This document shows, piece by piece, positions 23,413 to 55,169 of a stretch of DNA of 64,000 nucleotides. The stretch spans positions 27,169 through 91,168 of the forward strand of contig NW_014577479.1 in NCBI RefSeq assembly GCF_000485595.1, read 5' to 3'. Within the stretch, counting starts at the first letter, position 1, and every line of letters begins with the position of its first letter. The translations under genes and the position numbers were made by a program. This stretch comes from Priapulus caudatus. Its lineage: Eukaryota > Priapulida > Priapulimorpha > Priapulimorphida > Priapulidae. Under the pieces are notes generated by a model, which searched no databases, had not been told where the DNA came from, and saw nothing but the letters and a program-made list of their open reading frames with translations.

Positions 23413-23629
23413 GGGATCGCGATCAGACTGGTTCATCCCAGACGAACACGCCCCCATACTGTTTACTTATTTATTACTTGCTCAAATATGCAATAAGCTA
23501 GCATGATAGTACAGTAAAATAAATTTGACTAATTTATAGGTGAGGCATGTATTTCATATATACAGAATATTCTGAATCTGTACATAGAGAATATTCTCTT
23601 TTATATTTAGAAATAAAGTTATATTATTT

Positions 23630-23713
23630 TCTATTTATATCACTCCATATCATTTTCTATTTATATCACTCCATATCATTTTCTATTTATGTCACTCCAT
23701 ATCATTTTCTATT
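23630..23713. repeat. 26-bp tandem repeat upstream of KDM4 exon 1
   Basis: About three and a half copies of a unit containing TTTTCTATTTATATCACTCC, ending 35 bp before the first coding exon's acceptor. Confidence 0.85.
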
Positions 23714-23753
23714 GGAGGGTTAAACATGGGGCATTCTCTCTGTTATAGGCAGC

Positions 23754-42295
<18,542 letters not shown>

Positions 42296-44989
42296 AGGGC
42301 GCCACCGCGCGGCTTCAGCTGGAGCGGTCGCGGGGAGGGAGCTCAAGCGAGCGATCGCCAATGGAGAGCTGGAGCATTGACTGGAGTCGTCGATGGGGGA
42401 GAGCTAACATATGTACCTTAACGGCTGTCCTTGGCTAGGGTGGCGGCGGAGTGAGAACGATGGACCCTGGTCTTGCTCCCAGGCACGGTGTCTACTGTCA
42501 CACCAACCTACCATTGGTCAGCGTCCTGCTACAGTTGATCAATGATGCTACAGCAGTGGAGAGCGTCCCGCTGTGGGTATTATCGAAATCTAGTTCCCGA
42601 TCAGTTGTTGTTAACGAGCGTTGCGTCATCTAAGAACTTCACGTCTTTTTTTTGGTCCCCCGTTCGCGACGAAATCCGACGTTAATTTCCCACGTGTACC
42701 GCGCAACAACGTTAATGCCTCTCGCTCGGTTTGTATACAATAGGCGGTGTAACTCTACGCTCGTTCTTGTGTTTTTGCGGCTTTCCCTTCGACAATGGGG
42801 TTCCTTGCACCACCCGCCCGCCACCCGTGCGGGCCACCACGCGTTCCGGTACTGTGTACTACTGGTTCTTGCGGTTCGGTCTGATCCCTGCCGCGGCGTG
42901 GAAGCACTCGGAGTGGATACGGGAGCTCTACGCTTACTTTGACGCCGTCGCTGCGTGCTGCGGGAGAGCGGCGAGGGAGGGAGATAAACGGGTGTTCTGA
43001 TTGGCAGGTCTGATTGTCTACATGTGGTGACAAACCACCGTGTGCTATGTGTGAGTGTGTGTGTGTGTGTGTGTGTGAGCATGTGCGTGTGACTTTGTTC
43101 ACTGATTTTGATCATCGTTTCTCAGTCGTTTCGTAGAGGATTTTCTAGAAGTGATTTTCATTTACATCCACATAAGAAGCGATGACAGGTCAGTTGAGGT
43201 CATGTGAAGGTGACACAAAGTTCAGTGGAGGTCGCATGAATGTCAGTGGAGGTCACGCAAAGGTCAGTGGATGTCACGCGAAGATGATGATGTGAATTAT
43301 TACATGTATTATTGTAATTTCATGATAATATAGATATATATAGACAGAGGTAGAGATCATTTTTGACTCTCTTACCGATTGTATTATATTCTTATTGTTC
43401 TGCTATATTACAGGTCTGTAGAAATGGCGTTTCAATGCAGACCTTTCTTTGTTTGTCTAGGTTTCTATGTACTGTAAACGTGCAAAGTTATACGTTTTTT
43501 TGTGGGACGTTGTTGTTTCGAACTATTGTGCTTGTGTTTGTCTTACTACATGAGCAAGTACGTAACATTCAGTGTTGTTTGGGGTGAAATCTAGCGGACG
43601 TTTGGGAAGTAGTCGTAGCGAATGTTCTTGTGTTTCTGACAAATCCCATTTGGAATATGGAGGGTGTTGTTGTATATTTTGAAATTAGTTTGCAATTATA
43701 ATAGATTACCAAAATAAAAAGCGCCAATACCATGTAGTTTTTAGTTGTCAACGGGAAGAGAAATGTTTACCAAGTAAGCTGACTATATTTATTATTGTAA
43801 GCTGTACATGTTGCTGAACCCTATGGAGATGAAAGCACAGCATAGAATCATGAACATGTGTATGCTAGGATGGTGATGTTCATGGTATAATCATGCACCA
43901 GTGAATACTAGATAGTTAGGCATAGGTTCATGGTGTAAGACTATCTCGAGTCGCGTAAAAACTCATCCGTTTTTATTCGCTCCCGATACTATCTGTGTTT
44001 CGTGAGAAAGATTTTAATATATTTGACAATGAGCGTGTAACCCGCTGTTATATTTACACAGAGGGAAACATGTACACGAGACTTGAAAACATATGAACTA
44101 CATTTTTTTTCGCTAGTACATAAAATGTATAGTAATAACGAATTGCAATTTGCAAGTAGCAGGTGTGTTACAATGCGCCGCGGATGGCAAATTACCTCGC
44201 ATTGATATATAATCTTTCTTGTTCTTGCTACATTACTTGTGTTAACTTTTGATTGTGTTTGTCGCACGTTTGGCAAAAAAGAAAAATCGCGGTGCAAGTC
44301 GCGCGTAGCAACTGTTTGTTGCCGATCGAAGTTTAGGGAGAAAAAAAAAACAAGTCTAATTTTCTTGTATTTTACTTATTAGTTGTTGAAGGCTTATGTT
44401 CGATTTCGTTCAGCTGTGTTAGCGGTGTGTTTGTGTTTCGTTTGGAAGCTACTGCGTCTTCCTCTAGATCTCAGCTCATAGCAGAGAGCCTGTAGTAATG
44501 ATGGTTGTTATGGGGTCTTTATTCCTCCTTGAATAATGAAAGTAAATCAATAGATTTTCGTTCGATATGCGTCTATTGAATGTCAATCGATTGATACTGT
44601 AACACATTCACATCCTTATCTTCTCCGATGTTCACTCGTTTCTCCCAGCGTGTACGTACGTAGCTTGGTCGTTTGTAAGTGTGGAATAGCACAGGAGCCA
44701 TTACGAGTTGTCATACTGGTATAGCCACATGTAAAACCGGGGGAACATGTGCATACTCTAGTTATACCTACACATGTACGGTGTACAGCCTACCACCATT
44801 GACACTCCTTACATACATCCTCACTTCTCTCTGCAAATCTGATTATCATACCGACGGGATTTTCTAAACGGGAATATTGTGTATATATAAACTGTATATA
44901 AAGTCTGTGTGTGTGTGCGTGTAGAATATATGAAGGTGTGGAAGCAGCGGGAGTTGATTGCTAGTGCTGCTGAGAGGGTCCTCGCATGT
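42296..44989 (+). other. KDM4 3' flank, no confident gene
   Basis: This probably includes the KDM4 3' UTR. An open stretch at 42731-43000 (GTVYYWFLRFGLIP..., ends in TGA) has no recognised family. A GT run is at 43045-43078, a 24-bp minisatellite (GTCAGTGGAGGTCACGC core) at 43186-43285, and AATAAA at about 43712. Confidence 0.45.
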
Positions 44990-45175
44990 CCCCCAGGGTA
45001 CTGCCGAAACTGGTACTATCTAATATGCCGGACCGTACCTCGCCTACTCCACTAACGAGTCTAGGGAGTCGCCTACGCCTACTCCCTAACCCTAACCATA
45101 TCAGATAGTGACCAGGGTACGTTCCGGTATACCGGACCGTACCCAGGTTACGTTCCGGCAGTACCATGGGGTACA
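44990..45175. mobile_element. 186-bp foldback element
   Basis: CCCAGGGTACTGCCGAAAC near the left end is mirrored by GTTCCGGCAGTACCATGGG at the right. GCCGGACCGTACC also occurs on both sides of the centre. Confidence 0.6.
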
Positions 45176-45632
45176 TAGACCCTATGAGCGCTAGTGCTAC
45201 GTATGCGCCGATGCTGGCATGTAATATATCACTGGGAGCTGCTGCTGTGTGCAGCGCGTCATGGGCTTCGACCTGCATTAGCTATAAACTATTAGCGCGG
45301 ATCTACGTGGCTGTAACGATGCTACGTGACGCAATAGTGAGATGTGAAATGTGTGGCCACCGACCGGCAAATGAAAGGGTATCGTTCATAAGAACATGAA
45401 GCTTTTCTTTACGTGGCTGTATGTAGGTGTCGTGTACGTGCTGTACGGGTACAGCTATCACGGTCATAGCAAGCAAGGTTGTATTGCAGAGTAGGTGCCG
45501 ACTTCACGTTAGTCGTGATGAGTCGAGTCACATGTTAGACGTGAACGTAGGCGCGGGCGGGAGGCACGACTTGCTGGTGAGTGACTCGTTTTCACAGTGC
45601 GTAACACCGAGCTGACGTGATGCTGTTGTTAT

Positions 45633-45667
<35 letters not shown>

Positions 45668-45892
45668 CTTATAATACATGCATCAATCGTGCGATCCCCA
45701 TAGGGTGTTACGCTGTTCTTGTATACCTGTTATTTACTCCTGGTCAGGTTGTGGGTGCACACGGCGTCTGACACCTTACTACTGCGATACAACCTGCATT
45801 CTGTATTAATTCGGATGATTATATGATTGTCCTCCAAAACCTAATTCACCGATTGGCGCAGTTAAAATTGTCTATGAATCTTGTTTTACACT

Positions 45893-45989
45893 GAGAGAGA
45901 GAGAGAGTGAGAAGTAAGACATATGAAGACACAAGAGACTTCTCACGAGAGACGAGAGAGCAGTAGAGCAGAGCATAGAGAGAGAAAAT

Positions 45990-46055
<66 letters not shown>
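45893..46055. repeat. GA dinucleotide microsatellite
   Basis: An almost pure (GA)n block with short interruptions. A (TA)n run lies at 45635-45665. Confidence 0.95.
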
Positions 46056-46429
46056 ACCCTATCTACACTGTTGCAATGTTTGATCAGATGCATATCCTAA
46101 CAGAGACGTTCATTCAAACAGCATCAACTGCAGTATTATTTGTACGTGTACATCCGCGTGCGTGCATGCGTGTGTGCAGGCGTGCGTGCGCGTGTGTGGG
46201 GAATCATTCACCATGTACATACGTGCAGCTCTAGTTATAGCTATGTAGCTTTTCACTGTCCAACATGAGCGAATTTTGATGGTCGAGTGAATGTCTACAG
46301 CACAGCGTACAGTTCACGCCTTACTGTTATTGCCGGTCATTCGATTTATAAGTCATCTCACCAGCAAAACTCCCGTTCACTCGTTTCCTCAGTTAAGCCC
46401 GGGTACATGCTTGCGTATTATCACAGCTC

Positions 46430-46472
46430 GTGGTGGTGGTGCTGCTGCTGCTGCTGCTGTTGTTGTTGTTGT

Positions 46473-46564
<92 letters not shown>

Positions 46565-46566
46565 CT
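46430..46566. repeat. GCT/GTT trinucleotide array
   Basis: About 45 trinucleotides alternate in blocks of TGC and TGT. Frames across it read as homopolymers of Cys, Ala, Val, Ser or Asn and are not credible proteins. Confidence 0.95.
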
Positions 46567-47305
46567 ACATAGCGTGGTATTGGGTATGTTCCGTGTCAAG
46601 TAGCCATATATATATATATAAATATGTGTGTATGTGCATTGTTTGATATGTGTGGCTGCACTATGAAGAAGTGTATTCGGGACTTAGTAGTTTAAATTTA
46701 ACATTGTGATTAGCATAAAGTGTGGTTAATAAATATTTTCTTGAAATTATGTCAGCATTGCGATTTTTGTGTAAATATGCAGTTGTGGTGACGAGAGAAT
46801 TGTTATTGCGCCATAAGCACGGGAGATGATGCAACGTCGTAATAAGCGGCGTGTATTAATTACGGCTAGATAGAGGCGATACTGAACGGGTGGCGTTGGC
46901 GATAAGCCAGCGCGAAATATAGGAGGAGACGACGATCAGAGTCGGTGTGCTCGACGCAGCATGGGGGTAATAAGGGAAGTAATAAAGGACATATCATTAC
47001 CCGCAGCTAACGTACCAACGTTCCCGGGAGCGCGGAAGCCATCCCCGGCGAAGCTGGACATGTACAGGTCGTGAGGTCGGACAACACGCGCGGCCGCATA
47101 TAAGGGGGGGAGGTGGCACTGGGTGAACAAACCCGCTCATGTACGTTGCAACATAATATTATGCATTCAAATAAAGACGTCTATATCATATATAATACAC
47201 ACAACCTCTTCGATCATCACTGGCTACGATCACTGACCGACGAGTTAGAGTAACGATGAGATACCAGGTCTACACAGTTATCACAAACAAATTTTGTACT
47301 ATGTG

Positions 47306-48580
<1,275 letters not shown>

Positions 48581-49249
48581 GACTGCTAGCTAGGTAATGA
48601 CATAGGAGGGGCGCAGTTTCCAATCAACGTGCATAGTGTGGGTAGGGATGTGGTGTGGGGGCAAGAGTTTTACGGATTCGTATTGTCGGCTTTTTGCGTA
48701 TCATATTTCGGATTTATATTCGGAATAATTTTTATTTTTTAACATTCTAAGAGCAGCTGCCCCCTTCTGGGTTCCCCAGAAGCCACAGCCCCTCTTCACC
48801 ATTAGACAGGTTTTGGTAAAATTACCTTACATTTCATTTTTGCATTTCTGATAAAGACGTTATTGTGTTTTTTGTTATAAAGTTTTATGTGAGGCTAAAG
48901 ATATTTTAGTAAAACGAATGCGTAAACAATGTCTGTGTACAAACACACAACGTACGTAATCACAGTCGTACACATACGCCTTATCGCTTATTATTGCCTG
49001 ACGTAATAAGTTTTTTGATATCTTTATTCGTATTACTATAATATTATTTCATTTCACTGTTACCTAAACTGCACTAATGTTGCAATGTTGTACCGATGCA
49101 CTTTTAGATTATTTCTCCCGAGAGATGGCGCTAAAAGACCATATTTATCTATATAAAACATGTAGGCTTTTATGTATACGTGTATTACATTATGCGTATA
49201 CTAGTATGCTTATATTACTTATATATACTTAGATATACCTACTATATAA

Positions 49250-50193
49250 ATTATACACACGTGTGTACAGTGGATAGATAGATGAATAAATAAATAGGTA
49301 GTAGATGGATTGATGACATGAATAGAATGATGAAGCGATGGATGCGAGGAGGATGCCGCTATGGATGGATGGGATGATGGATGGATGGATGATGGATGGA
49401 TGGATGGATGGATGGATGGGTGGGCTAGATTAGATGTAGATAGATAGAATAGATAGATAGGTAGATAGGTAGATAGGTAGCATAGGTAGATAGTGTAGCA
49501 TATGGTAGATATGGTAGATAGGTAGATAGGCACTAGATAGGTAGATAGCTGTAAGATTATGGTAGATTAGTAGATAAGGTAGATAAGGTAGATAGGCTAG
49601 ATAGGGTAGCATAGGTAGCATAATTGTAATATTTTTTTTTTTTTTTTTTTTTGGTAGATAGCGTTAAGATAAGTAGGAGGTAGGTAGGTAGGTAGCGTAG
49701 CGGTAGGTAGGTAGGTAGGTAGGTACGCGCTTAGTAGGCTAGATAAGCTAGATAGGTAGATAGCGTAGGCTAGGTAGGCTTAGGTAGCGTAGCGTAGATA
49801 GTAGGTAGGTAGGTAGGATGAGCGTAGGCTAGCGTACGCGTCGGTCGTTAGATGGGTAGATGGTCTGGATGGCATGGCAAATGCCGCATGGATTTGGCAT
49901 GGATGGCTATGATGGCATGGATGAATGGATGCGATGGCTCATGCGATTGGATTGGTTGGGTGTGGATGGCGTGGATGGGTGCATGGCTGGGATGGATAGA
50001 CATGACAGACAATCTATATCATCTAGTATCTAGACAGACAGTACAGACAGACAGGACAGACAACAGACAGACAGACGCAGAAGCATGGAATGGGATGGAT
50101 GCGATGGTATGGATGAATGGTCATGGGTGCGGTTAGATAGATAGATAGATAGATAGATAGATTAGATAGCATAGCCGTAGCATAGTAGATAGT

Positions 50194-50257
<64 letters not shown>

Positions 50258-50730
50258 CGGGTAGCAATAGCGTAGATACGCGTAGGTAGGTATGTACGGT
50301 AGTAGGTTAGGTTAGCTACGGTAGATAGATAGCCCATAGATAGTAGGTAGGTAGCGTAGGTTTAGCGTAGTAGCGTAGTGAGCGGTAGGTAGGTAGGTAG
50401 GCTAGGTACGTAGGTAGGGTAGGTAGGTAGAGTTAGGTACGGTAGAATGCGCCGTAGATGGCGGGCATGGGTGGATTGGATGGCATGATGGGATGGATGG
50501 ATGAATGGATGGGATGGATGGATGATGGATGGATGAATGGATGAATGGATGGGATGATGGATGCGATGGATTGAATGGATGGATGGATTGGTGGGTGGAT
50601 AACGTGGATGCGGTGCAGATGGGCTAGATGGATAGACAGACAGGACAGACAGCGAACAGACAGACTGACAGACAGACAGACAGACAGACAGACAGGACAG
50701 ACAACAGACAGACAGACAGACCAGACAGCC
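49250..50730. repeat. Higher-order blocks of tetranucleotide repeats and poly(T)
   Basis: The order poly(T), (TAGG)n, (GATG)n, (CAGA)n, (TAGA)n is repeated. Poly(T) tracts are at 49631-49652 and 50195-50257, TAGG at 49675-49850 and 50280-50440, GATG at 49855-49990 and 50460-50620, CAGA at 50030-50075 and 50630-50725. Confidence 0.8.
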
Positions 50731-51180
50731 AGCAGACGAAGAGAGAGAGATGAAAAAAAGATGAGAGAGACGAGAAAGCATTAGTTGCAGCGAATAAGAA
50801 GGCCAGAAGTGTTCTCTCAGAAAAAGAATTCAGAAGTCCGTTGATACTGGCTTGTACACTACATCTTTACAGTCTGAACTTGAAAAGCGTTCGGTAACAG
50901 CCAAAATCTTGGCGATTTACCTCGTAATAATACATATGCATCATTATATATATTATATATATTATAGTAAAAACACACGGACACACATGTAGTTATAAAA
51001 AATAAATATAGAAAATAGAATGCAGGGGTTAAATTTTAATTAGCGAGCTTTCCATCAGTATGTTTCTTTTCATCAGGCTATCAATCTGGTTGTGCGTTGT
51101 ATTGCTGATAAAAAGGCATATATCGAAAGCTGGCCCTAATTAAAATTTTTACACCTCATTACTATTTTTTTTGATATTAT

Positions 51181-51336
51181 TTTCTATCTATCTATCTATC
51201 TATTTATTCTATTTATCTATTTATCTATCTATCTAATCTATCTATCTATCTAATCTATCTAATCTATCTATCTCATCTATCTATCTATCTATCTATCTAT
51301 CCTATCATATCTATCTATCTATCTATCTCATCTATA

Positions 51337-51367
<31 letters not shown>

Positions 51368-51411
51368 TTATCTATACTATCTATCTATCTATCTATCTAA
51401 TCTATCTTTAC

Positions 51412-51447
<36 letters not shown>

Positions 51448-51480
51448 ACTATCTATCTATCTATCGATATATATCTATAT
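51181..51480. repeat. CTAT tetranucleotide array
   Basis: About 70 units of CTAT/CTAA. It is flanked on the left by an inverted pair at 51040-51150 containing GAAAGCT ends. Confidence 0.95.
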
Positions 51481-51746
51481 CCATATATAACTAATCTATC
51501 TACTATACATATATATCATATCTATATAGCTATTACTCTAACGGCGCCGCGTAATTATGACGTATCTCCTCCGCAAACCGCCCCGTTAACGCGCAATGTG
51601 CCCCATTTACCTTCCTACGGGTGCCCCGTCTCCAATGTCGCGAAGCGACGCATGCGCTATGTCATTAGGCTTTATTTTGCATGACAACGTTACTAAAGCA
51701 ACATTTCAACGACAACAACACATCGACGATGCTGCCTTACTAATAA

Positions 51747-51920
51747 CAGATCCCGTCTATGATGTTCAATACGCTATTGCGGGATGCATGCTTTTACAGA
51801 ACAATAAGCATAGCCACTACTGACATAAGCTGCATTATGGTCAGAACGTGGTAGAAGAAGACGTAGAGGTAGAAGCATGCATCCCGCATAGCGTATCTGA
51901 ACATCAATAGACGCCGGATC
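51747..51920. repeat. 50-bp inverted repeat
   Basis: GATGTTCAATACGCTATTGC...GGGATGCATGCTT (51760-51794) is mirrored at 51871-51912 by AAGCATGCATCCCGCATAGC. The loop is about 75 bp. Foldback remnant, family unknown. Confidence 0.65.
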
Positions 51921-52169
51921 CGTCATTAGAAACGGCAGAACATCGGTCCGATTCGACACACTAGCAACTCAAGATACAGCAGAGCTACGTTTGTAGTTGA
52001 AACTTTTCATTATATTATAATTATTATTTATTACATATACATTATTTCATATTAAAAGAAGCGCGCGTCCTAAATGAATTGTTCATATGTAACTAAACAG
52101 TTGTATATAGTAGAGTAGCATTAGCGAGCCCCGACCTTAGGAAGTACGAAGATAAGGCCTAATGTATGG

Positions 52170-53272
52170 ACCTGTGTGCTTGTGTGTGTTGTGTGTGTGT
52201 GTGTCGTGCGCTGCGCTGCGTGCTGTGCGTGCGTGTTGGCCGCTCAAACATCCCGTGCGCGTGCGTGCGACCCGTGCGTTTGTGCGTGCCGTGCGTGGCA
52301 CTCCGTGCGTGCGTGCGCTGCGTGCGTGCCGTGCGTGCGAACCCCGTCGGTGGCTGTGTGTGTGTGTGTGGTGTGTGCGCCGTGTATGTGCGCAGCGCCG
52401 CGCGCCTTGCCACCCCTCGTCGGATGTGTGTGTGTGTGTGTGTGCTTGGTGTGTGTTTGTGCGTGCGTGTATGTGCCTGCGTGCGTGCGTCGCGTGCGTG
52501 CGTGGCGTATGTGTGTGTGCTGTGGCGCTTGCGTTGCGTTGCGCGCCGCGGCGCGTGTGTGTTGTGTGTGTGGTGTGTGTTGTGTGTATGGTCTGTGCGA
52601 TGTGTGCGCTGTGTCTGTGTGTGTGATGTTTGTGTGCTGGTTTGTGCGGCGCGGTCGTGGGGCGGGCGGCGGGCCATTGCGTGCGCTTGCGTCGTATGTG
52701 TGTGGTGTATGTATTGTGTGTGTGTGTAGTGTGTGTGTGTGATGTGTGTTGTCGTCGTGTGTGTTTGCTGCGGCGCGTGCGTGCGCGTGCGTGCGTGCGC
52801 TTGGTGTGTGTTGTTCTATGTGTGTGTTGTGTGTTGTGTGTGTGCTGTTGTGTGTGTGTGCGTGTGCTGTGTGTGATGTGGTGGTGTGTGGTGGTGTGAG
52901 AGCGTGCGTGCGTGCGTGTCCGTGCGTGCGTGCGTGCGTGTGTGTTTTGTCGGGGCGGCGTGAGTCGTGCGTGCGTGGCGGCGTGCGTCGTGCGTGCGTC
53001 GTGCTGCGCGCGCGTGGTTGTGTGTGTGTGTGTGCTGCGAGCGCCGCGCGGCTGTGCGTGCGTGCTGTCGTGTGTCGCGCAGGAGAAAGGAGAGCAGCAG
53101 AGAGAGCGCTCGCGGCGGTCGAGGGCAGCCGGTAGGTGTCGCGCAGAGAGCAGAGAGAGAGAGAGCGGTTGTGTCGCGACAGAGACGCAAGAATGAGATG
53201 AGAGACGGATGAGGAGAGAGCCACGAGAGAGCGTGTACACGCGCGCTTGTTTGTGCGTGATCGTGTGTGTGA

Positions 53273-53331
<59 letters not shown>

Positions 53332-53345
53332 AGCGTGTGCGTGTG
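52170..53345. repeat. GT/GTGC-rich low-complexity block
   Basis: Over 1.1 kb of imperfect GTGTGC and GTGCGT repeats with a pure (GT)n end at 53275-53327. It generates long Cys/Val frames on + and His/Thr frames on -. No splice or codon signature supports a gene. Confidence 0.9.
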
Positions 53346-53796
53346 TGAGGGGTTGTACGCGCACGGGTGTATAAAAAGAAACAACTAACACAATTACTAG
53401 TTATTGGTGTTATAATGACAAGTAATATAATATAAATTGTCTAAATTATGCCGTTGTGTTTCCCCATTGATTTTATAACGATCGTTTTTCGCTAGAACGT
53501 CGAGACCAGAACGCTAGAACGCTAGAACGCTAGAACCATCTTTTTTGCTAGAAACCATTTGACGATGCGCCCTTTGGAAAATAGCCATTGTTTTGTCCAT
53601 AATAATTAAGAATAATATAAAGGTAATATAATATATTATATATATATCATATAAGGAGAACGAAATGCCCCTAAAACGCAATGTATTCGTAAAAATACCT
53701 ACTTTTAAAACAGTGGTAAAAACAAAACAAATAATGATATCCGAAGTTGGGCAAGAGTCAGTGTTTAGTTTTTCTTCTTTTTATAAAACGAAAACA

Positions 53797-54085
53797 TAAC
53801 ACACACATACGACCTGAACAAAATACGAATAGGAAGTTTGGGTGTGTGCGTAGCATGTTGGATTGCTAGTCAGTAGTACGGGGTTCAAATCTTGTCAATT
53901 AACATGGTAAAATATTTTCTAACTGCTGTTAAGCTAAATATAACACACACATCTGAGCTGATCATTTAAGGAATGGTATGTTTGGGTCCGTCCGTAGCGT
54001 AACGGGCTTGTATTCAACAAGCCTGGGTTCAAATCTAGGCAATTACCAAAATCAAACATTTTCAGACTGTCGTTGGAGGAAATGT
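53797..54085 (+). repeat. Two tandem tRNA-derived SINE-like units, 144-bp period
   Basis: Each unit has an A-box-like TAGCNNNNNGG (53851 and 53995) and a B-box-like GGGTTCAAATCT (53881 and 54025), 30 bp apart, preceded by TAACACACACAT. The cloverleaf is not complete, so they are tRNA-derived repeats rather than tRNA genes. Confidence 0.5.
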
Positions 54086-54149
54086 AAACATACATTGACC
54101 TTGCCCTTGGCATGGATCCTCACCTGATAATGTAAATATTTTGAAAGTG

Positions 54150-54360
54150 GTGAAGGCCATGGCCTTGAGCTCAAGGCTATGGCCTTGGCCTACTTATTTA
54201 AAACTTTTAAAACTTAAAAAAGTGGGTCAAGGCCATGGCCTTGAGCTCAAGGCCATGACCTACTTGTGAAAAACGTTTAAAAATTAAAAAGTAGGTCAAG
54301 GCCATTACCTTGAGCTCAAGGCCATGGCATTGGACGAGGTCTTGGTCAAGGTCAGTGTTA
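54150..54360. repeat. Three copies of a palindrome centred on GAGCTC
   Basis: GGCCATGGCCTTGAGCTCAA and its mirror recur near 54154, 54230 and 54300 with AT-rich spacers (TTTAAAAACTTAAAAA). Confidence 0.85.
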
Positions 54361-54592
54361 ATGTCAACACCGCCAGACAACAACAACGAGTCCTCAACAA
54401 CAACCCAAACTTCCAATGATCTACTGCAAACTTCTTAACAGTGTATGTTACAATTTCTTTGATGATTTTTCAGAAAAGTATTGTTGATAGCCTTTGAATA
54501 ATTAACACCATATATAAAGAGAAATCTCGGGCGTTTTATTTGGAGTATATTTATTTAAAAGCATTTCAATTGTGAACGCACAGTCATGGGAT

Positions 54593-54843
54593 TACAATCA
54601 GGGTGCTACTTGCTCTAGTTATAGAGCTAGTTGTTCTAGTTCTAGTGCTACTTGTTCTAGTTCTATAGCTAGTTGTTCTAGTTCTAGTGCTAGTTCTATA
54701 GCTATATGTTCTAGTACTATATCTAGTTGTTCTAGTTCTAGTGCTACTTGTTCTAGTTCTAGAGCTAGTTGTTCTAGTTCTACTGCTACTTTTTCTAGTT
54801 CCAGAGCTACTTGTTCTAGTTCTAGTGCTAGGTGTTCTAGTTG
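54593..54843. repeat. 21-bp minisatellite (TTCTAG-rich)
   Basis: About twelve units of the type GCTACTTGTTCTAGTTCTAG(T). Because the unit is 7 codons, the minus strand reads as heptads such as LELEQVA across 54619-54842. Confidence 0.9.
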
Positions 54844-55169
54844 AGAATTTAGCATGAGCATGCAATGAGAATTTCTGGCAACGGGCCGCAGTCGTACGCA
54901 TAAAACGCGAGACCACATGCTCATACATATGGGATTGAACTTACAATAAACGATTAGTATAAAATACGACACATTTTTTTAAAAACACGTGGAATATCAG
55001 TATAAAACACTGTAACCGTCAGTGGTCAATGGTTTGTCTCGGAAGTCCCCCGACGCGAATCGGTGTGCATCATGCTTCCTCTGCCTCCTCCGCTTCTGCT
55101 TCTCCTCTTCTGCGGCATTCCTCTACCAGGGCGTAAGAGAGGTCCTCACACTACATCAAGGCAAAGATT

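Noticed and set aside
42731-43000. 89-codon frame with a hydrophobic YYWFLRFGLIP segment
   Set aside because: No family recognised, and the opposite strand is equally open because of high GC. It lies in the probable KDM4 3' flank.
46287-46646. Poly-Cys, poly-Ala/Val and poly-Asn/Ser frames
   Set aside because: They are products of a GCT/GTT trinucleotide array.
52137-53391. Long His/Thr and Cys/Val reading frames up to 415 codons
   Set aside because: They are translations of a GT/GTGC microsatellite that is open in several frames on both strands. There is no domain or coding signature.
53843-54049. tRNA genes
   Set aside because: A and B boxes are present, but acceptor and anticodon stems do not pair fully and the two are tandem copies of a repeat.
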